Assembly (NCBI GenBank): GCA_963666705.2
Contig: CAXXKO010000001.1
Location: forward strand, 682,001 to 746,000
Direction of reading: 5' to 3'
Length of the DNA: 64,000 bases
Origin: G963666705 sp963666705
Lineage (GTDB): Bacteria > Pseudomonadota > Alphaproteobacteria > CADEGL01
In this document: positions 20,035 to 29,083 of the stretch, piece by piece
How positions within the stretch are numbered: the stretch's first letter is position 1
Layout of the letters: each line of letters begins with the position of its first letter
Made by a program: the position numbers and the translations under genes
The notes under the pieces: generated by a model
What the model saw: the letters and a program-made list of their open reading frames with translations, nothing else
Database searches by the model: none
Told to the model about the DNA's origin: nothing

Positions 20035-20940
20035 TCACGCGGCGGGCCTGATTGAGATCGCGGCGTGCCACGCCTGACGAGCTTGAGCGGGGCTCAGGTA
20101 GCCGTTCTTTTCGACGATCCACTGGGCATTGTAGAGTTCGACGAAGTCGCGGACGGCGTCCCGCAGCTCCGCGATGTTGCGGTAGATGCGACCATGGATG
20201 ATCTGTTCCTTCAGCGTGCGATTGAACCGCTCGGCGACGCCGTTGGTCTGGGGCTGTTCGACGAAGGCGTAGGACGGCTGGATGCCCCAGAACTTGATCT
20301 GGTTGGTGAAGTGGTCCGACAGATACTGGGAGCCGTGATCCATCCGCAAGGCCAGCCCCCGAGCCGCGCCGGCCGCGGTCGAGCCATACAGCCCGGCAAG
20401 CCCCATGGAGATCGGCTGCAGGGCGGCGAAGCGGTCGCCGCGCTTGCAGACATGCCAGCCGACACACTCGGCGTTCCAATGCTCGACGGCGGTGAAGATC
20501 CAGCCCCAGCCGTCGTCCACCGTGAACACCCGAACGCCATCGGTGCCCCACATGAGGTTCGGGGCATGAGTGATGATCTCACCGTCATGGGGATTGCCGC
20601 CACGGCGGCGGCAGCGATGGGGCGAGAGCAGATTGTTCTCGCGCATCAGGCGGAGCACCCGCTTGCGGGCAACCCGGATGTCGCGACAGACCCGAAGCCG
20701 AGCCCAGACCTTGCGGTAGCCCTCGCCCTCCCAGGGCGATGCCTCCAGGTCGGCTTCGATCGCCACCAGCAGCGCCTGGTCCGAGATCGCGGGCTTCGGT
20801 CCCCGACGCTTTGCCGGCGGCTGCTCGGCGTGCTGGCCGGAGGTCATGGCGTAGAACGAGGAGCGGGCCATGCCCCAGGCGGCGCAGACCCGCCGCAGGC
20901 CGTAGGCCAGACCCGTGCCGGGCGAGGTGGCGGCACTCAT
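20035..20940 (-). CDS. IS3-family transposase OrfB
   Basis: 301 residues. rve core: D in MWGTDGVRVF, D in RMDHGSQYLS, E in NGVAERFNRTLKEQ. Its ATG overlaps the orfA stop (ATGA at 20940-20937). Intact. Confidence 0.9.
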   Translation of the reverse strand: MSAATSPGTGLAYGLRRVCAAWGMARSSFYAMTSGQHAEQPPAKRRGPKPAISDQALLVAIEADLEASPWEGEGYRKVWARLRVCRDIRVARKRVLRLMRENNLLSPHRCRRRGGNPHDGEIITHAPNLMWGTDGVRVFTVDDGWGWIFTAVEHWNAECVGWHVCKRGDRFAALQPISMGLAGLYGSTAAGAARGLALRMDHGSQYLSDHFTNQIKFWGIQPSYAFVEQPQTNGVAERFNRTLKEQIIHGRIYRNIAELRDAVRDFVELYNAQWIVEKNGYLSPAQARQAWHAAISIRPAA

Positions 20941-21368
20941 CGCCGCGACCTCCGCCGCCCCAAAGGGCCGAAGGTCTCCGTCTTGGCCTCCAGCAGTTCC
21001 ACCTGCATGGTCAACTCTCCGATCCGCTTCATGGCGCTATCCAGTTCCGCCTGCACCGGATCGCCCTTGCGTTGCTTGAGCGAGGCGTCGATCCCGCCGA
21101 TCGCTTTCTCACGCCACTGCTCGAGCCGGAAGATCTCTACGCCCAACTGGCGCGACAGAAGTTGCACCGGCTCGTCACGCAAAAGCCGCAGAACGACCTC
21201 ACGCTTGCGCGCCACCGTCCATCGCTGGCCAAGTCCCAGCGGGCCTGCCGGCAAAGCCTGGCCTGGGGAAAACGTGGACGAGCCAAGCTCGCCCGCATTT
21301 ACTACAGGCCCATCAACAGCAACTTTCTTCTCAAAATTATCGGTCATGTTCCGGTCCTCCTTGGACAC
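20937..21368 (-). CDS. IS3-family OrfA
   Basis: 143 residues with an unusually long N-terminal extension before the helix-turn-helix (WTVARKREVVLRLLRDEP), ending in a coiled-coil-like region (MKRIGELTMQVELLEAKTE). The second Met (MTDNFEKK) may be the true start. Confidence 0.85.
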   Translation of the reverse strand: MSKEDRNMTDNFEKKVAVDGPVVNAGELGSSTFSPGQALPAGPLGLGQRWTVARKREVVLRLLRDEPVQLLSRQLGVEIFRLEQWREKAIGGIDASLKQRKGDPVQAELDSAMKRIGELTMQVELLEAKTETFGPLGRRRSRR

Positions 21369-21580
21369 TTCGATTAAGCCAATTCTGTGTCCAAGGAAAT
21401 CGGGTCCGACTCACGTGGAGCTGGATGAGACACTGAAATAATTGCCGAAAATTACGGTTCAAACCGCCCCAATTCACCCACTTGAACTCTACAGTCCATG
21501 ACGTTTAGAGTGGAAATTTACTGGATTTTCGCAAATTTGGCTCCTAAATTGCAATTCGTTGGAGGAACGGGAGGACGATT

Positions 21581-22858
21581 ATGCTGCTTCGCTTCGCTGT
21601 CGCGAACTATCTTTCCATACGCGATAGTCAGGAACTCTCGCTCGTGGCTTCCGCGCTTAAGGATGTCGAGACGGGTCTGATCGGCTGCGCCTCGGTACCA
21701 AATAAGTACATTTTGCCTGCGATGGTGATCTATGGTTCTAACGCATCCGGCAAAAGCAATTACGCTGATGCGCTCCGTTTCGTGCGTTCGGCTGTTCTAT
21801 ATTCGCATAGCAAAGGCGAACCGGGAGGGGGTGTGCCACGTAAATGTTTTGCGCTTGATCCTGGCTGCACCGAATCGCCCTCGGTCTTCGATGCTGATTT
21901 CGTTTTTGATGGAGTACGTTATCACTACGGCTTCGAGGCGTCTGATGAGGTCTTCAGCGCTGAATGGTTGCACGCCTACCCTAAGGGCTCTCGCCGCATG
22001 CTTTTCGAGCGTGAAGGCGAAGATTTCAAATTTGGACGTGCACTAAAAGGGCGAAATAGGATAATTGCTGACTTGACTCGTCCCAACAGTTTATTTCTTT
22101 CGGCGGCAGCCCAAAATGACCATGTCGGATTGTCGAAGGTCGTCAAATTTTTCCAAACTCTGCGTATTAATACTGCACTCTCGATCGGAGGTTTTACCGT
22201 GTCGAAGCGTTTAGAGCAAGGTGAGCTAGATAGCCGTGTTATCGAGTTTCTCGATAAAGTTGGTACAGGTGTAATAGGTTATAGGCGAAAGGAGAGAGAA
22301 TTTTCGAGGGATGCCCAGGAAATGAGAAAGGAATTAGATTCTGTTGTAAATAAATTCTTAAAGGGAGTTGCGGAAGTTGATCTAGGAGGCATTGATAAAG
22401 TTTCGGAAATAGAACTCGCACATCGTGGCCCAGACGGCAATGCTATATATTTTGACCTGGATCGAGAGAGCGCTGGGACAAGGCGATTACTTGTTCTGTT
22501 GGATTCGGTGTTTAAGGCACTCGACAATGGAGCACCGCTGGTAATCGACGAATTGGATGCCAGCTTACATACCCTGGCCTGTGAGGCTGTTTTGGCATTG
22601 TTTTCTTCGTCTGCGACTAACCCGAACGGCGCTCAATTAATTGCAACGACGCACGATACGAATTTGCTGCTGTCACCTTTGCTGCGGCGCGATCAAATCT
22701 GGTTCACTGAGAAGGACGAAGAAGGTGCGACGCGCCTTTATCCCTTGACAGATATTCGCACCCGAAAGGGAGACGACGTCGAACGGGGCTATTTGCAGGG
22801 CCGATATGGTGCAATTCCCTTTGCGGGACCGGTCTCCAGCCTCATCTCAGCGGATTGA
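21581..22858 (+). CDS. rloA: RloA-like AAA ATPase (AbiL-type phage defence, ATPase subunit)
   Basis: 425 residues; ATG at 21581 with GGAGGA/GGGAGG leader. N-terminal strand FAVANYLSIRDSQEL and Walker A YGSNASGKSN (51-60), Walker B LVIDELD (320-326) with Glu 324, and H-loop TTHD (His 358) are those of the OLD-like ABC ATPases of COG1106. The gene is visibly AT-richer than its neighbours, pointing to transfer. It lies 3 bp before rloB. COG1106-RloB pairs are known from restriction loci and as the lactococcal AbiL abortive-infection system, in which the ATPase is thought to sense infection and the partner to act on nucleic acid or translation. Complete and apparently functional. Confidence 0.82.
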   Translation: MLLRFAVANYLSIRDSQELSLVASALKDVETGLIGCASVPNKYILPAMVIYGSNASGKSNYADALRFVRSAVLYSHSKGEPGGGVPRKCFALDPGCTESPSVFDADFVFDGVRYHYGFEASDEVFSAEWLHAYPKGSRRMLFEREGEDFKFGRALKGRNRIIADLTRPNSLFLSAAAQNDHVGLSKVVKFFQTLRINTALSIGGFTVSKRLEQGELDSRVIEFLDKVGTGVIGYRRKEREFSRDAQEMRKELDSVVNKFLKGVAEVDLGGIDKVSEIELAHRGPDGNAIYFDLDRESAGTRRLLVLLDSVFKALDNGAPLVIDELDASLHTLACEAVLALFSSSATNPNGAQLIATTHDTNLLLSPLLRRDQIWFTEKDEEGATRLYPLTDIRTRKGDDVERGYLQGRYGAIPFAGPVSSLISAD

Positions 22859-22861
22859 GGC

Positions 22862-23518
22862 ATGCCCCGCCGCCGCGCATCGGACCTCAAGCGTCGCCGA
22901 TATCGCCGTGAGCCGAAACGGCGTTTCTTAATATTCTGCGAAGGCAGGAATACGGAGCCTGCCTATTTCAAAGCGCTCAAACGGGTCTTCTCCGATGCGC
23001 TGATCGAAGTGGAGACGATTGCGCCCGCCGGCGTCCCATATACCCTGGCCAAGTCCGCGACGGATCGGGCGCGGTCTCTCGAGCTGGAGCGTCGTCCCCG
23101 AAAGCTGCGGAACTCCTACGAGGAAGGCGATGAGGTCTGGGCCGTGTTCGACCGCGACGAGCATCCGCGCTTCGAGGAAGCGGTCGCGATATGCCTACTG
23201 GGAAATGTTGGGGTTGGCCGCTCCAACCCGTGCTTCGAGCTTTGGCTGATCTTGCACGAGCAGGATTTCGACAGGCCCGACGACCGGCATGCCGTACAAG
23301 CCCATCTGCAAACGCTTCGCCCCGAATACGAAAGGGACGGGGCGAAAGCACCGGATTGTGACGATATGGTTTCTCGCGCCGAAGAGGCGGAACGGCGGGC
23401 TGAAGTGCTACTTGCCCGTCGAGTAGAAGAACGCACGCCGTTCGGGTGCCCTTCCACCACCGTCGGGCAATTGACCCGTTCGATTCGCGATGCCGCCCGC
23501 AAAGCGCGTGGGTACTAG
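22862..23518 (+). CDS. rloB: RloB family protein (AbiL-type effector)
   Basis: 218 residues. RFLIFCEGRNTEPAYF (Glu 27) and AVFDRDEH (Asp 97, Asp 99) match the RloB domain and resemble the acidic residues of TOPRIM folds, so a metal-dependent nuclease is plausible (inference). A basic N-terminus (RRRYRREPKRR) could bind nucleic acid. It starts 3 bp after the rloA stop. The stop TAG (23516-23518) sits exactly at the TA target of IS630-1 and is regenerated by the first base of the IS, so the insertion is harmless to this gene. Residues 90-218 recur at 36716 without the first part. Confidence 0.82.
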   Translation: MPRRRASDLKRRRYRREPKRRFLIFCEGRNTEPAYFKALKRVFSDALIEVETIAPAGVPYTLAKSATDRARSLELERRPRKLRNSYEEGDEVWAVFDRDEHPRFEEAVAICLLGNVGVGRSNPCFELWLILHEQDFDRPDDRHAVQAHLQTLRPEYERDGAKAPDCDDMVSRAEEAERRAEVLLARRVEERTPFGCPSTTVGQLTRSIRDAARKARGY

Positions 23519-24634
23519 TGCTTAGTTTCGTAAATCCGCGTATGTTTTTTTGAGGGTGACCGGATGGACCTTGGCCTTTCGCCATTCGAAGGGAGTGGCT
23601 TTGACATTGTAAGCCTCGATGAAACGGTCGATGGCATCGCAGACCTCGCGCGGCGAGGTGAAGCTGGCCCCGCGCAAGGCGCGCCGGGTGAGAATGCTGA
23701 ACCAGCATTCGACCTGATTGAGCCAACTCGCGTGGGTCGGGGTGAAGTGGAAATGGACGTTCTTATGGCGCGCCAGCCATTGGTCGCGCTTGGGCTTGTG
23801 GGTCGAAAGGTTGTCGAGGATCACGTGAATCTCCTGGTCCGGGTAGTCGGCGACGATGCGGTTCATGAAGTCGAGGAACTCGGTCCGGCGGCGGCGTTTG
23901 TAATGCCCCGCCTTGACCTCGCCAGTGATGATGTCGAGGGCGGCGAACAGTGTCGTCGTGCCGTGACGCTTGTAGTCATGGCTGAAGCCCCGGAGGGCGC
24001 TGCCGTTGGCCAGCTCGAGATAGCCCTGCGCCCGCTCGAGCGCCTGGATGCCGGGCTTCTCGTCGACCGCCAGAACCACGGCGCTGTCCGGCGGATCGAG
24101 GTAGAGGGCGACGATGTCCGCCGCCTTGGCGGCGAATTCGGGATCGGTGCTGATGCACCAGCTCCGGCGCCGTTGCAGATGGATGCCATGGCGGCGCAAC
24201 ACCCGCCACACATGGCTCGGCGAAACATCCCCCAGGGCCTCGGCCACCAGGCTTCCCGTCCAGGTGGCGTGGCCCGCCGGCGGCGTCTCGTCCAGCCGCG
24301 CCAATATGCGCCGCTCCGTCGCCGCGTCGTAGCGCCGCTTCACCCCCGGTCGTGGCGCGTCGGCAAGGCCGCCCAGCCCAGTCCGCGCATAGCGGACCCG
24401 CCATTTGCTCACCGTCGCCGGCCGCACCCGCAAGGCCGCGGCGATCTCCAGATTGCCTCGTCCATCCGCCGCCTGAAGGATGATCCGCGCCCGCAACGCC
24501 ATGCGCTGCTCCGTCTTCGCCGACCGGACCCACTGTTCCAGCGCGCCCCGGGCCTCTTCCCCAACCGTGATGGGGGTCGCTGTTCTGCTCATACCCCATC
24601 ATATAATAGTTCGCTTTCTTTTGCAAGTAAGTAC
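23518..24634 (-). mobile_element. IS630-1 (1117 bp)
   Basis: Flanked by the TA duplication typical of IS630/Tc1 (23516-23517 and 24635-24636). Ends GTGCTTAGTTTC and GTACTTACTTGC. Its site is the join between the rloB stop and a palindromic repeat beginning CTAGAGCGG. The same insertion is present in copy 2, so it predates the duplication. Confidence 0.88.
23522..24592 (-). CDS. IS630-family transposase
   Basis: 356 residues. Two N-terminal helix-turn-helix units (LEIAAALRVRPATVSKW and DVSPSHVWRVLRRHGI) and a DDE core: VLAVDEKPGIQ, VILDNLSTHK, WLNQVECWFSIL. Intact. Confidence 0.93.
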   Translation of the reverse strand: MSRTATPITVGEEARGALEQWVRSAKTEQRMALRARIILQAADGRGNLEIAAALRVRPATVSKWRVRYARTGLGGLADAPRPGVKRRYDAATERRILARLDETPPAGHATWTGSLVAEALGDVSPSHVWRVLRRHGIHLQRRRSWCISTDPEFAAKAADIVALYLDPPDSAVVLAVDEKPGIQALERAQGYLELANGSALRGFSHDYKRHGTTTLFAALDIITGEVKAGHYKRRRRTEFLDFMNRIVADYPDQEIHVILDNLSTHKPKRDQWLARHKNVHFHFTPTHASWLNQVECWFSILTRRALRGASFTSPREVCDAIDRFIEAYNVKATPFEWRKAKVHPVTLKKTYADLRN

Positions 24635-24981
24635 TAGAGCGGTTCCGCTTTGATCGGACCCACTCTAGCCCTATTTGTCGCTCGCGGCAGCGGACCAAGT
24701 GGTCCGCGCCTGCGCGGGCGCGCCGGGTGACCGGCGGGCGCCTTGCGGCCTGGAGCGATTCCAGTCGAGGTGGAGGTGCTCTAGCCGAACTCTCCCGTCG
24801 CGTTCCGGCCCAGTCCCCGGCCGGCCGCCCATATGGATATCGCGGCGCCCCCCATGTTGCGTCGCAAGAATGATTCTGGCATGGTCCGCGCGATTTTTTC
24901 CAGCGCAGGAAGAACGCACGGCTCCGGCCCCACCCCGCGAATGCGGTGGCCGATCCGCCGGGCCATGAAGGGGACACGACA
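24634..24981. repeat. hppA upstream region with palindromic dispersed repeats
   Basis: 24634-24668 is an interrupted palindrome starting CTAGAGCGGTTCCG and ending CACTCTAG. A related half-element with GGCCTGGAGCGATTCCAG lies near 24745-24783 and another, complete, at 27099-27125. These look like a small dispersed palindrome family of this genome. The rest is leader of hppA; no gene is seen. Confidence 0.5.
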
Positions 24982-27051
24982 ATGGAGTGGCTGATCTTGG
25001 CGAGCGGTGTGCTCGCCCTCGTCTACGGAGTCTGGGCCAGCAAGACGGTTCTCGCCGCGGATGCCGGCAACGAGCGCATGCGGGAGATCGCGGGCGCGAT
25101 CCAGGTCGGCGCTCGCGCCTACCTGAACCGGCAGTACATGACCATCGCCCTGGTGGGCGTGGTGATCGGCATCGTGCTTGGGCTGCTGCTCGGGCTCTGG
25201 GCCGGGATCGGCTATTTTATCGGCGCCATCCTTTCAGGCGCCGCCGGCTATATCGGCATGAACATCTCGGTGCGCGCGAACGTGCGCACGGCCGAGGCCG
25301 CGCGCAAGGGCCTCGCCCCCGCCCTCACCATCGCCTTCCAGTCGGGCGCCGTCACCGGCATGCTGGTAGTCGGCCTCGGCCTCCTGGGCGTCGGCGGTTA
25401 TTACTTCTACCTCGACTCGACGGGAATGGAGACCCGCAAGCTGCTGGAGGCACTGGTCGCGCTCAGCTTCGGCGCCTCGCTGATTTCGATCTTCGCGCGC
25501 CTCGGCGGCGGCATCTTCACCAAGGGCGCCGATGTCGGCGCCGACCTCGTCGGCAAGATCGAAGCCGGCATCCCCGAGGACGACCCGCGCAACCCGGCGG
25601 TGATCGCCGACAACGTTGGCGACAACGTGGGCGACTGTGCCGGCATGGCGGCCGACCTGTTCGAGACTTACGTGGTCACCATCGTCGCGACCATGCTGCT
25701 CACGTCCCTATTCATCACCGGCGAGATTCTGTCCACCATGCTGCTCTTCCCCCTCGCCATCGGTGCCGTGTGCATCCTGGGCTCGATCGCCGGCACCTTC
25801 TTCGTGCGTCTGGGCGCCAGCAACAACATCATGGGCGCCCTCTACAAGGGCTTCATCGCCAGCGCCGCGATCTCGGCCGCGCTCATCGCCATACTGATTT
25901 ATTTCATGATCGGCTTCACGACCGAGCTCCAGGTCGATGGCGAAACCATCCAGGGTCGGGACCTCTTCTACTGCGGCCTCGTCGGCCTGGTCGTGACCGG
26001 CCTCATCGTCTGGATCACCGAGTACTACACCGGCACCGACCACAGGCCGGTCAGGTCGGTGGCCCGATCCTCGACGACGGGTCACGCCACTAACATCATC
26101 CAGGGCCTGGCCGTCTCGATGGAGGCGACGGCGCTGCCGGTGATCGTGATCTCGGGCGGCATCGTCCTGGCACATCTGAGCGCCGGGCTTTTCGGCATCG
26201 CCATCGCGGCCACCACCATGCTGGCGCTCGCCGGCATGGTGGTGGCGCTCGATGCTTATGGCCCCGTCACCGACAACGCGGGCGGCATCGCCGAGATGGC
26301 GGAGCTCGAGGCCGAGGTGCGCAAGACCACCGATGCGCTCGACGCGGTCGGCAACACCACCAAGGCCGTGACCAAGGGCTACGCCATCGGCTCCGCCGGC
26401 TTGGGCGCTCTGGTCCTCTTCGCCGCCTATACCCAGGACCTGCAGCATTACTTCCCGGACGTGAGCGTCGACTTCTCGCTGCGCAACCCCTACGTGGTCG
26501 TGGGTCTGTTCATAGGCGGCCTCTTGCCATACCTGTTCGGCGCCCTCGGCATGCAGGCCGTGGGTCGCGCCGGCGGCCAGGTGGTCGAGGAGGTGCGCCG
26601 CCAGTTCCGCGAGATCCCGGGTATCATGGAAGGCACGGGGAAGCCCGACTACAACCGCGCCGTCGACCTGCTGACCAAGGCTGCGATCAAGGAGATGATC
26701 GTCCCCTCGCTCCTGCCCATTCTCGCGCCCATCGCGCTCTATGCCATCGTCCGGGTCATTGCCGGGACCGGGGCGGCGTTCTCCTCGCTTGGCGCCATGC
26801 TGCTCGGCGTCATCGTCACAGGCATCTTCGTGGCCATCTCGATGACCTCGGGCGGCGGCGCCTGGGATAATGCCAAGAAGTATATCGAGGACGGCAATCA
26901 CGGCGGCAAGGGCTCGGATGCCCACCATGCGGCCGTCACCGGCGATACGGTTGGCGATCCCTACAAGGACACGGCCGGCCCGGCCATCAACCCGATGATC
27001 AAGATCACCAATATCGTGGCGATCCTGATGCTGGCCGTGCTGGCGGCCTGA
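24982..27051 (+). CDS. hppA: Membrane-bound H+-translocating pyrophosphatase, K+-independent type
   Basis: 689 residues from ATG at 24982 with AAGGGGAC upstream; an in-frame ATG at 24946 is not in a good context. About 16 hydrophobic segments. The pyrophosphate-binding site is seen as DVGADLVGK, EDDPRNPAVIADNVGDN and DLFETY, with a second acidic cluster GDNVGD/DNAGGIAEM and GDTVGDPYKDTAGP near the end. Lys 461 in GNTTKAVTKG is the residue that marks K+-independent, H+-pumping enzymes (K+-dependent ones have Ala there). It couples PPi hydrolysis to proton export across the inner membrane. Identical second copy at 38569. Confidence 0.95.
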   Translation: MEWLILASGVLALVYGVWASKTVLAADAGNERMREIAGAIQVGARAYLNRQYMTIALVGVVIGIVLGLLLGLWAGIGYFIGAILSGAAGYIGMNISVRANVRTAEAARKGLAPALTIAFQSGAVTGMLVVGLGLLGVGGYYFYLDSTGMETRKLLEALVALSFGASLISIFARLGGGIFTKGADVGADLVGKIEAGIPEDDPRNPAVIADNVGDNVGDCAGMAADLFETYVVTIVATMLLTSLFITGEILSTMLLFPLAIGAVCILGSIAGTFFVRLGASNNIMGALYKGFIASAAISAALIAILIYFMIGFTTELQVDGETIQGRDLFYCGLVGLVVTGLIVWITEYYTGTDHRPVRSVARSSTTGHATNIIQGLAVSMEATALPVIVISGGIVLAHLSAGLFGIAIAATTMLALAGMVVALDAYGPVTDNAGGIAEMAELEAEVRKTTDALDAVGNTTKAVTKGYAIGSAGLGALVLFAAYTQDLQHYFPDVSVDFSLRNPYVVVGLFIGGLLPYLFGALGMQAVGRAGGQVVEEVRRQFREIPGIMEGTGKPDYNRAVDLLTKAAIKEMIVPSLLPILAPIALYAIVRVIAGTGAAFSSLGAMLLGVIVTGIFVAISMTSGGGAWDNAKKYIEDGNHGGKGSDAHHAAVTGDTVGDPYKDTAGPAINPMIKITNIVAILMLAVLAA

Positions 27052-27219
27052 TCGCGCGCGGGCGCACCGGTGCGCCGGCGGGCCGCCTTGCGGCCTGGAG
27101 CGGTTCCAGATGAGCTGGAACCGCTATAGTGGTTCGAACCCGACGAAAGAACCCCCATCTCCCCGCTGGGGAGAGGGTTCCAAGTGTTGGACGCGAACCA
27201 CTGGTGGCAGGGAGATGCT
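27052..27219. terminator. Convergent terminator region between hppA and bamE
   Basis: Three inverted repeats in 150 bp: the perfect 16-bp palindrome GGCGCACCGGTGCGCC (27061-27076), a 10-bp-arm hairpin AGCGGTTCCA/TGGAACCGCT (27099-27125), and a longer one with outer arms AGTGGTTCG/CGAACCACT (27128-27202) enclosing CTCCCCGCTGGGGAG. They probably end transcription from both sides. In copy 2 almost all of this is deleted. Confidence 0.6.
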
Positions 27220-27732
27220 TTACCGGTCTTGGCCGGTCCCGGGGTAGCCGGGGCCCTCCAGCGGGTCGCGGCCCAGCACCCCGAGGGTGCCGAGGAGCTG
27301 GCGCACGATCGTCAGCTCCTTGCCGCGCGTCGGCGTCTCACGGTCGACGAGCTCGACCTCCTGCCCGTCCTCGTAGGTGAATTGTCGGACCTCCTCGACC
27401 AGGCCGGCCTGGTCGAATTGGACGGCGACGACCTGCTGCTCGAAGATTTCGGGCGTGAAGAAGGCGATGCTTTCGGTGCGCTTGGAGATGTAGTACCAGA
27501 CGTCGCTGTCGAACGCGGCGACGCTCGATGGCGAGCCGAGGAGGCGTTCGACCGCATCCCTGTCGTGCACGCCGGGCTGAACTTCCGCGAGGCTCAAGGG
27601 ATCGACGGCGTTGCCGCGGTTGGCCGTCCGCGGCGAGCAGGCGGCAAGAGCGAGCGCCGCGGCGAGCGCCAACAGGACGAGCCCCCGGGCGGGGCGGGCG
27701 GTACGGGACTTCATTTGACTGGTCATCGACAT
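27220..27732 (-). CDS. bamE: Outer membrane assembly lipoprotein BamE
   Basis: 170 residues. Lipoprotein signal: basic start, hydrophobic ALAAALALAAC with lipobox Cys near residue 32. The SmpA/BamE fold follows: V-Q-P-G-V-H-D-R-D-A-V-E-R-L-L-G-S-P-S, then YYISKRTE. BamE stabilises the BAM complex that folds outer-membrane proteins. Divergent from the chaperone gene, as in other Alphaproteobacteria. The C-terminal extension after about residue 130 is longer than in enterobacteria. GAGG lies six bases before ATG 27732. This is the only copy; it is deleted from the second block. Confidence 0.88.
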   Translation of the reverse strand: MSMTSQMKSRTARPARGLVLLALAAALALAACSPRTANRGNAVDPLSLAEVQPGVHDRDAVERLLGSPSSVAAFDSDVWYYISKRTESIAFFTPEIFEQQVVAVQFDQAGLVEEVRQFTYEDGQEVELVDRETPTRGKELTIVRQLLGTLGVLGRDPLEGPGYPGTGQDR

Positions 27733-27839
27733 TTCCGGCCTCTAGCGTGATCGGATACGCTGTAAGGGACGACCGGCCGCGCCAGGGAAGGTCGCACCGA
27801 TTGGGCGATACTGTCAACATTCGACATGGGACACGAGCA

Positions 27840-28385
27840 ATGTTTGGACCGCGCGCCGCCGTCCGCGGCAAACGACGCGATGCCGCCCATGCGCTCTATC
27901 TGAGTGTCGTAGAGCAGGCGCGGGCGGAAGAGCTCTTCACCCGCTGCGGCGTGCCCGACAGCGTCGACGGCCGGTTCGAGACCATCGCGCTGCATGCTTT
28001 CCTTCTCCTGCACCGCCTCAAGGACGGCGGGCGCGAGTCGACGGCCCTCTCCCAGGCGGTGTTCGACGCCATGTTCGCCGACATGGACCGAAACCTGCGC
28101 GAAATGGGTGCTGGCGACCTCGGCGTGGGCAAGCGCGTGAAGGCCATGGCCGAAGGCTTCCATGGCCGCGTCAGGGCCTATGACGCGGCGCTGGCGGCGG
28201 GGGGCGACGAGGCGCTCGACGCGGCGCTCCGGCGCAACCTCTACGGCACCGTCGAGCCCGAGACGGCGCAGGTCGCCGCTGTCGCGGCCTATATGCGGCG
28301 GGAGGTGGAGGCGCTCGGCGGCCAGGAGACGGCCGGCCTGCTGGCGGGCCGGGTCGCCTTCGGCCCGCCGCCCGAGCCCGCGTGA
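27840..28385 (+). CDS. Ubiquinol-cytochrome c chaperone (CBP3/UQCC1-like)
   Basis: 181 residues from ATG at 27840 (MFGPRAAVRGKRRD). Signatures of the family: ALYLSVVEQARAEELFTRCGVPDSVDGRFE, then LHAFLLLHRLK and FDAMFADMDRNLREMGAGDLGVGKRVKAM. It helps assemble cytochrome bc1. The frame is open further upstream (to 27528) but that part lies in the antisense of bamE. Present only in copy 1. Confidence 0.85.
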   Translation: MFGPRAAVRGKRRDAAHALYLSVVEQARAEELFTRCGVPDSVDGRFETIALHAFLLLHRLKDGGRESTALSQAVFDAMFADMDRNLREMGAGDLGVGKRVKAMAEGFHGRVRAYDAALAAGGDEALDAALRRNLYGTVEPETAQVAAVAAYMRREVEALGGQETAGLLAGRVAFGPPPEPA

Positions 28386-28474
28386 GGGTATTGGCCGCCG
28401 CCCGTTGACGCGCGGGGCCGGCGTATCCATATGCATTCGGGCCCAACGCCGGCTCGCCGACCGAACTGCCGAAG

Positions 28475-29014
28475 ATGATTTCCATGGATACCAAATACGA
28501 GCTCAGCCGCGAAATCGAGACCAGCGACCTGGCCGAGGGCGAAGTCGAGCTCGAGGTGCGCGCGAGCCCGGCCGAGCGCGCGGCCCTCGTCCGGCGCCTC
28601 GGCGTCATCGCGCTCGACCGCCTCGAGGCACGGGTCCGCGCCCGGCGCCTCTCGGGCGGCATCTACGGTGTGCGGGGCCGGTTATCGGCGGATGTCGTGC
28701 AGCGCTGCGTGATCTCGCTCGAGCCGGTCGCCACCAGCCTCGATGAGGCAATGAGCGTCACATGGTCGCCCGACACCGGTTGGGTCGACGAAGGCGAGAC
28801 GCTGGTCGAGGTCGAGGGCGCGCGGCCCTCGGGGGAGGACGGCGGCGCCATCGACATCGGCGAGGCGGTGGCCCAGCAGGTGGCGCTGGCCCTCGACCCC
28901 TATCCGCGCGCGCCGGGCGCGCAAGTCCCGGCAGTGGGCCATGACGGCGGGCCCGATGCGGACGTCCGGCGGCCCTTCGCGGCCCTGGCCGCGCTCCGCC
29001 GCCGGCCCGACTGA
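28475..29014 (+). CDS. DUF177/YceD family protein
   Basis: 179 residues (start 28475; the second ATG at 28484 is equally possible). The pattern RLEARVRARRLSGGIYGVRGRL, then QRCVISLEPV, and acidic D-I-G-E-A-V-A-Q-Q-V-A-L-A-L-D-P-Y-P-R fits DUF177, usually found just upstream of rpmF and linked to 23S rRNA or L32 expression in plants and bacteria. Only the last third survives in copy 2. Confidence 0.82.
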   Translation: MISMDTKYELSREIETSDLAEGEVELEVRASPAERAALVRRLGVIALDRLEARVRARRLSGGIYGVRGRLSADVVQRCVISLEPVATSLDEAMSVTWSPDTGWVDEGETLVEVEGARPSGEDGGAIDIGEAVAQQVALALDPYPRAPGAQVPAVGHDGGPDADVRRPFAALAALRRRPD

Positions 29015-29083
29015 GCGGCGCGCGGTGACGGCATTCGGCTTGCCGCGCGGTATGATATCGTTTAAGTAGACGCGCTCGAAACC

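Larger units (their letters stand above)
20008..21404 (-). mobile_element. IS3-family element (about 1.4 kb)
   Basis: Inverted ends share ACCCG followed by (A/G)TT(T)CCTTGGACACA at both sides (20008 onward and inward from 21404); the exact tips are uncertain by a few bases. It contains orfA and orfB. No clear target duplication, although a 14-bp direct repeat lies just outside both ends. Confidence 0.75.

Noticed and set aside
19986..21427. 14-bp direct repeats as the target duplication of the IS3 at 20008
   Set aside because: They are several bases away from both IS tips, and IS3 duplications are normally 3-5 bp; may be chance or older.
25708..26928. Long - strand frames opposite hppA, plsX, hyuA, hyuB and the flavin oxidoreductases
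   Set aside because: Antisense shadows typical of G+C-rich codon use; composition is His/Arg/Asp-rich and no family is recognised.
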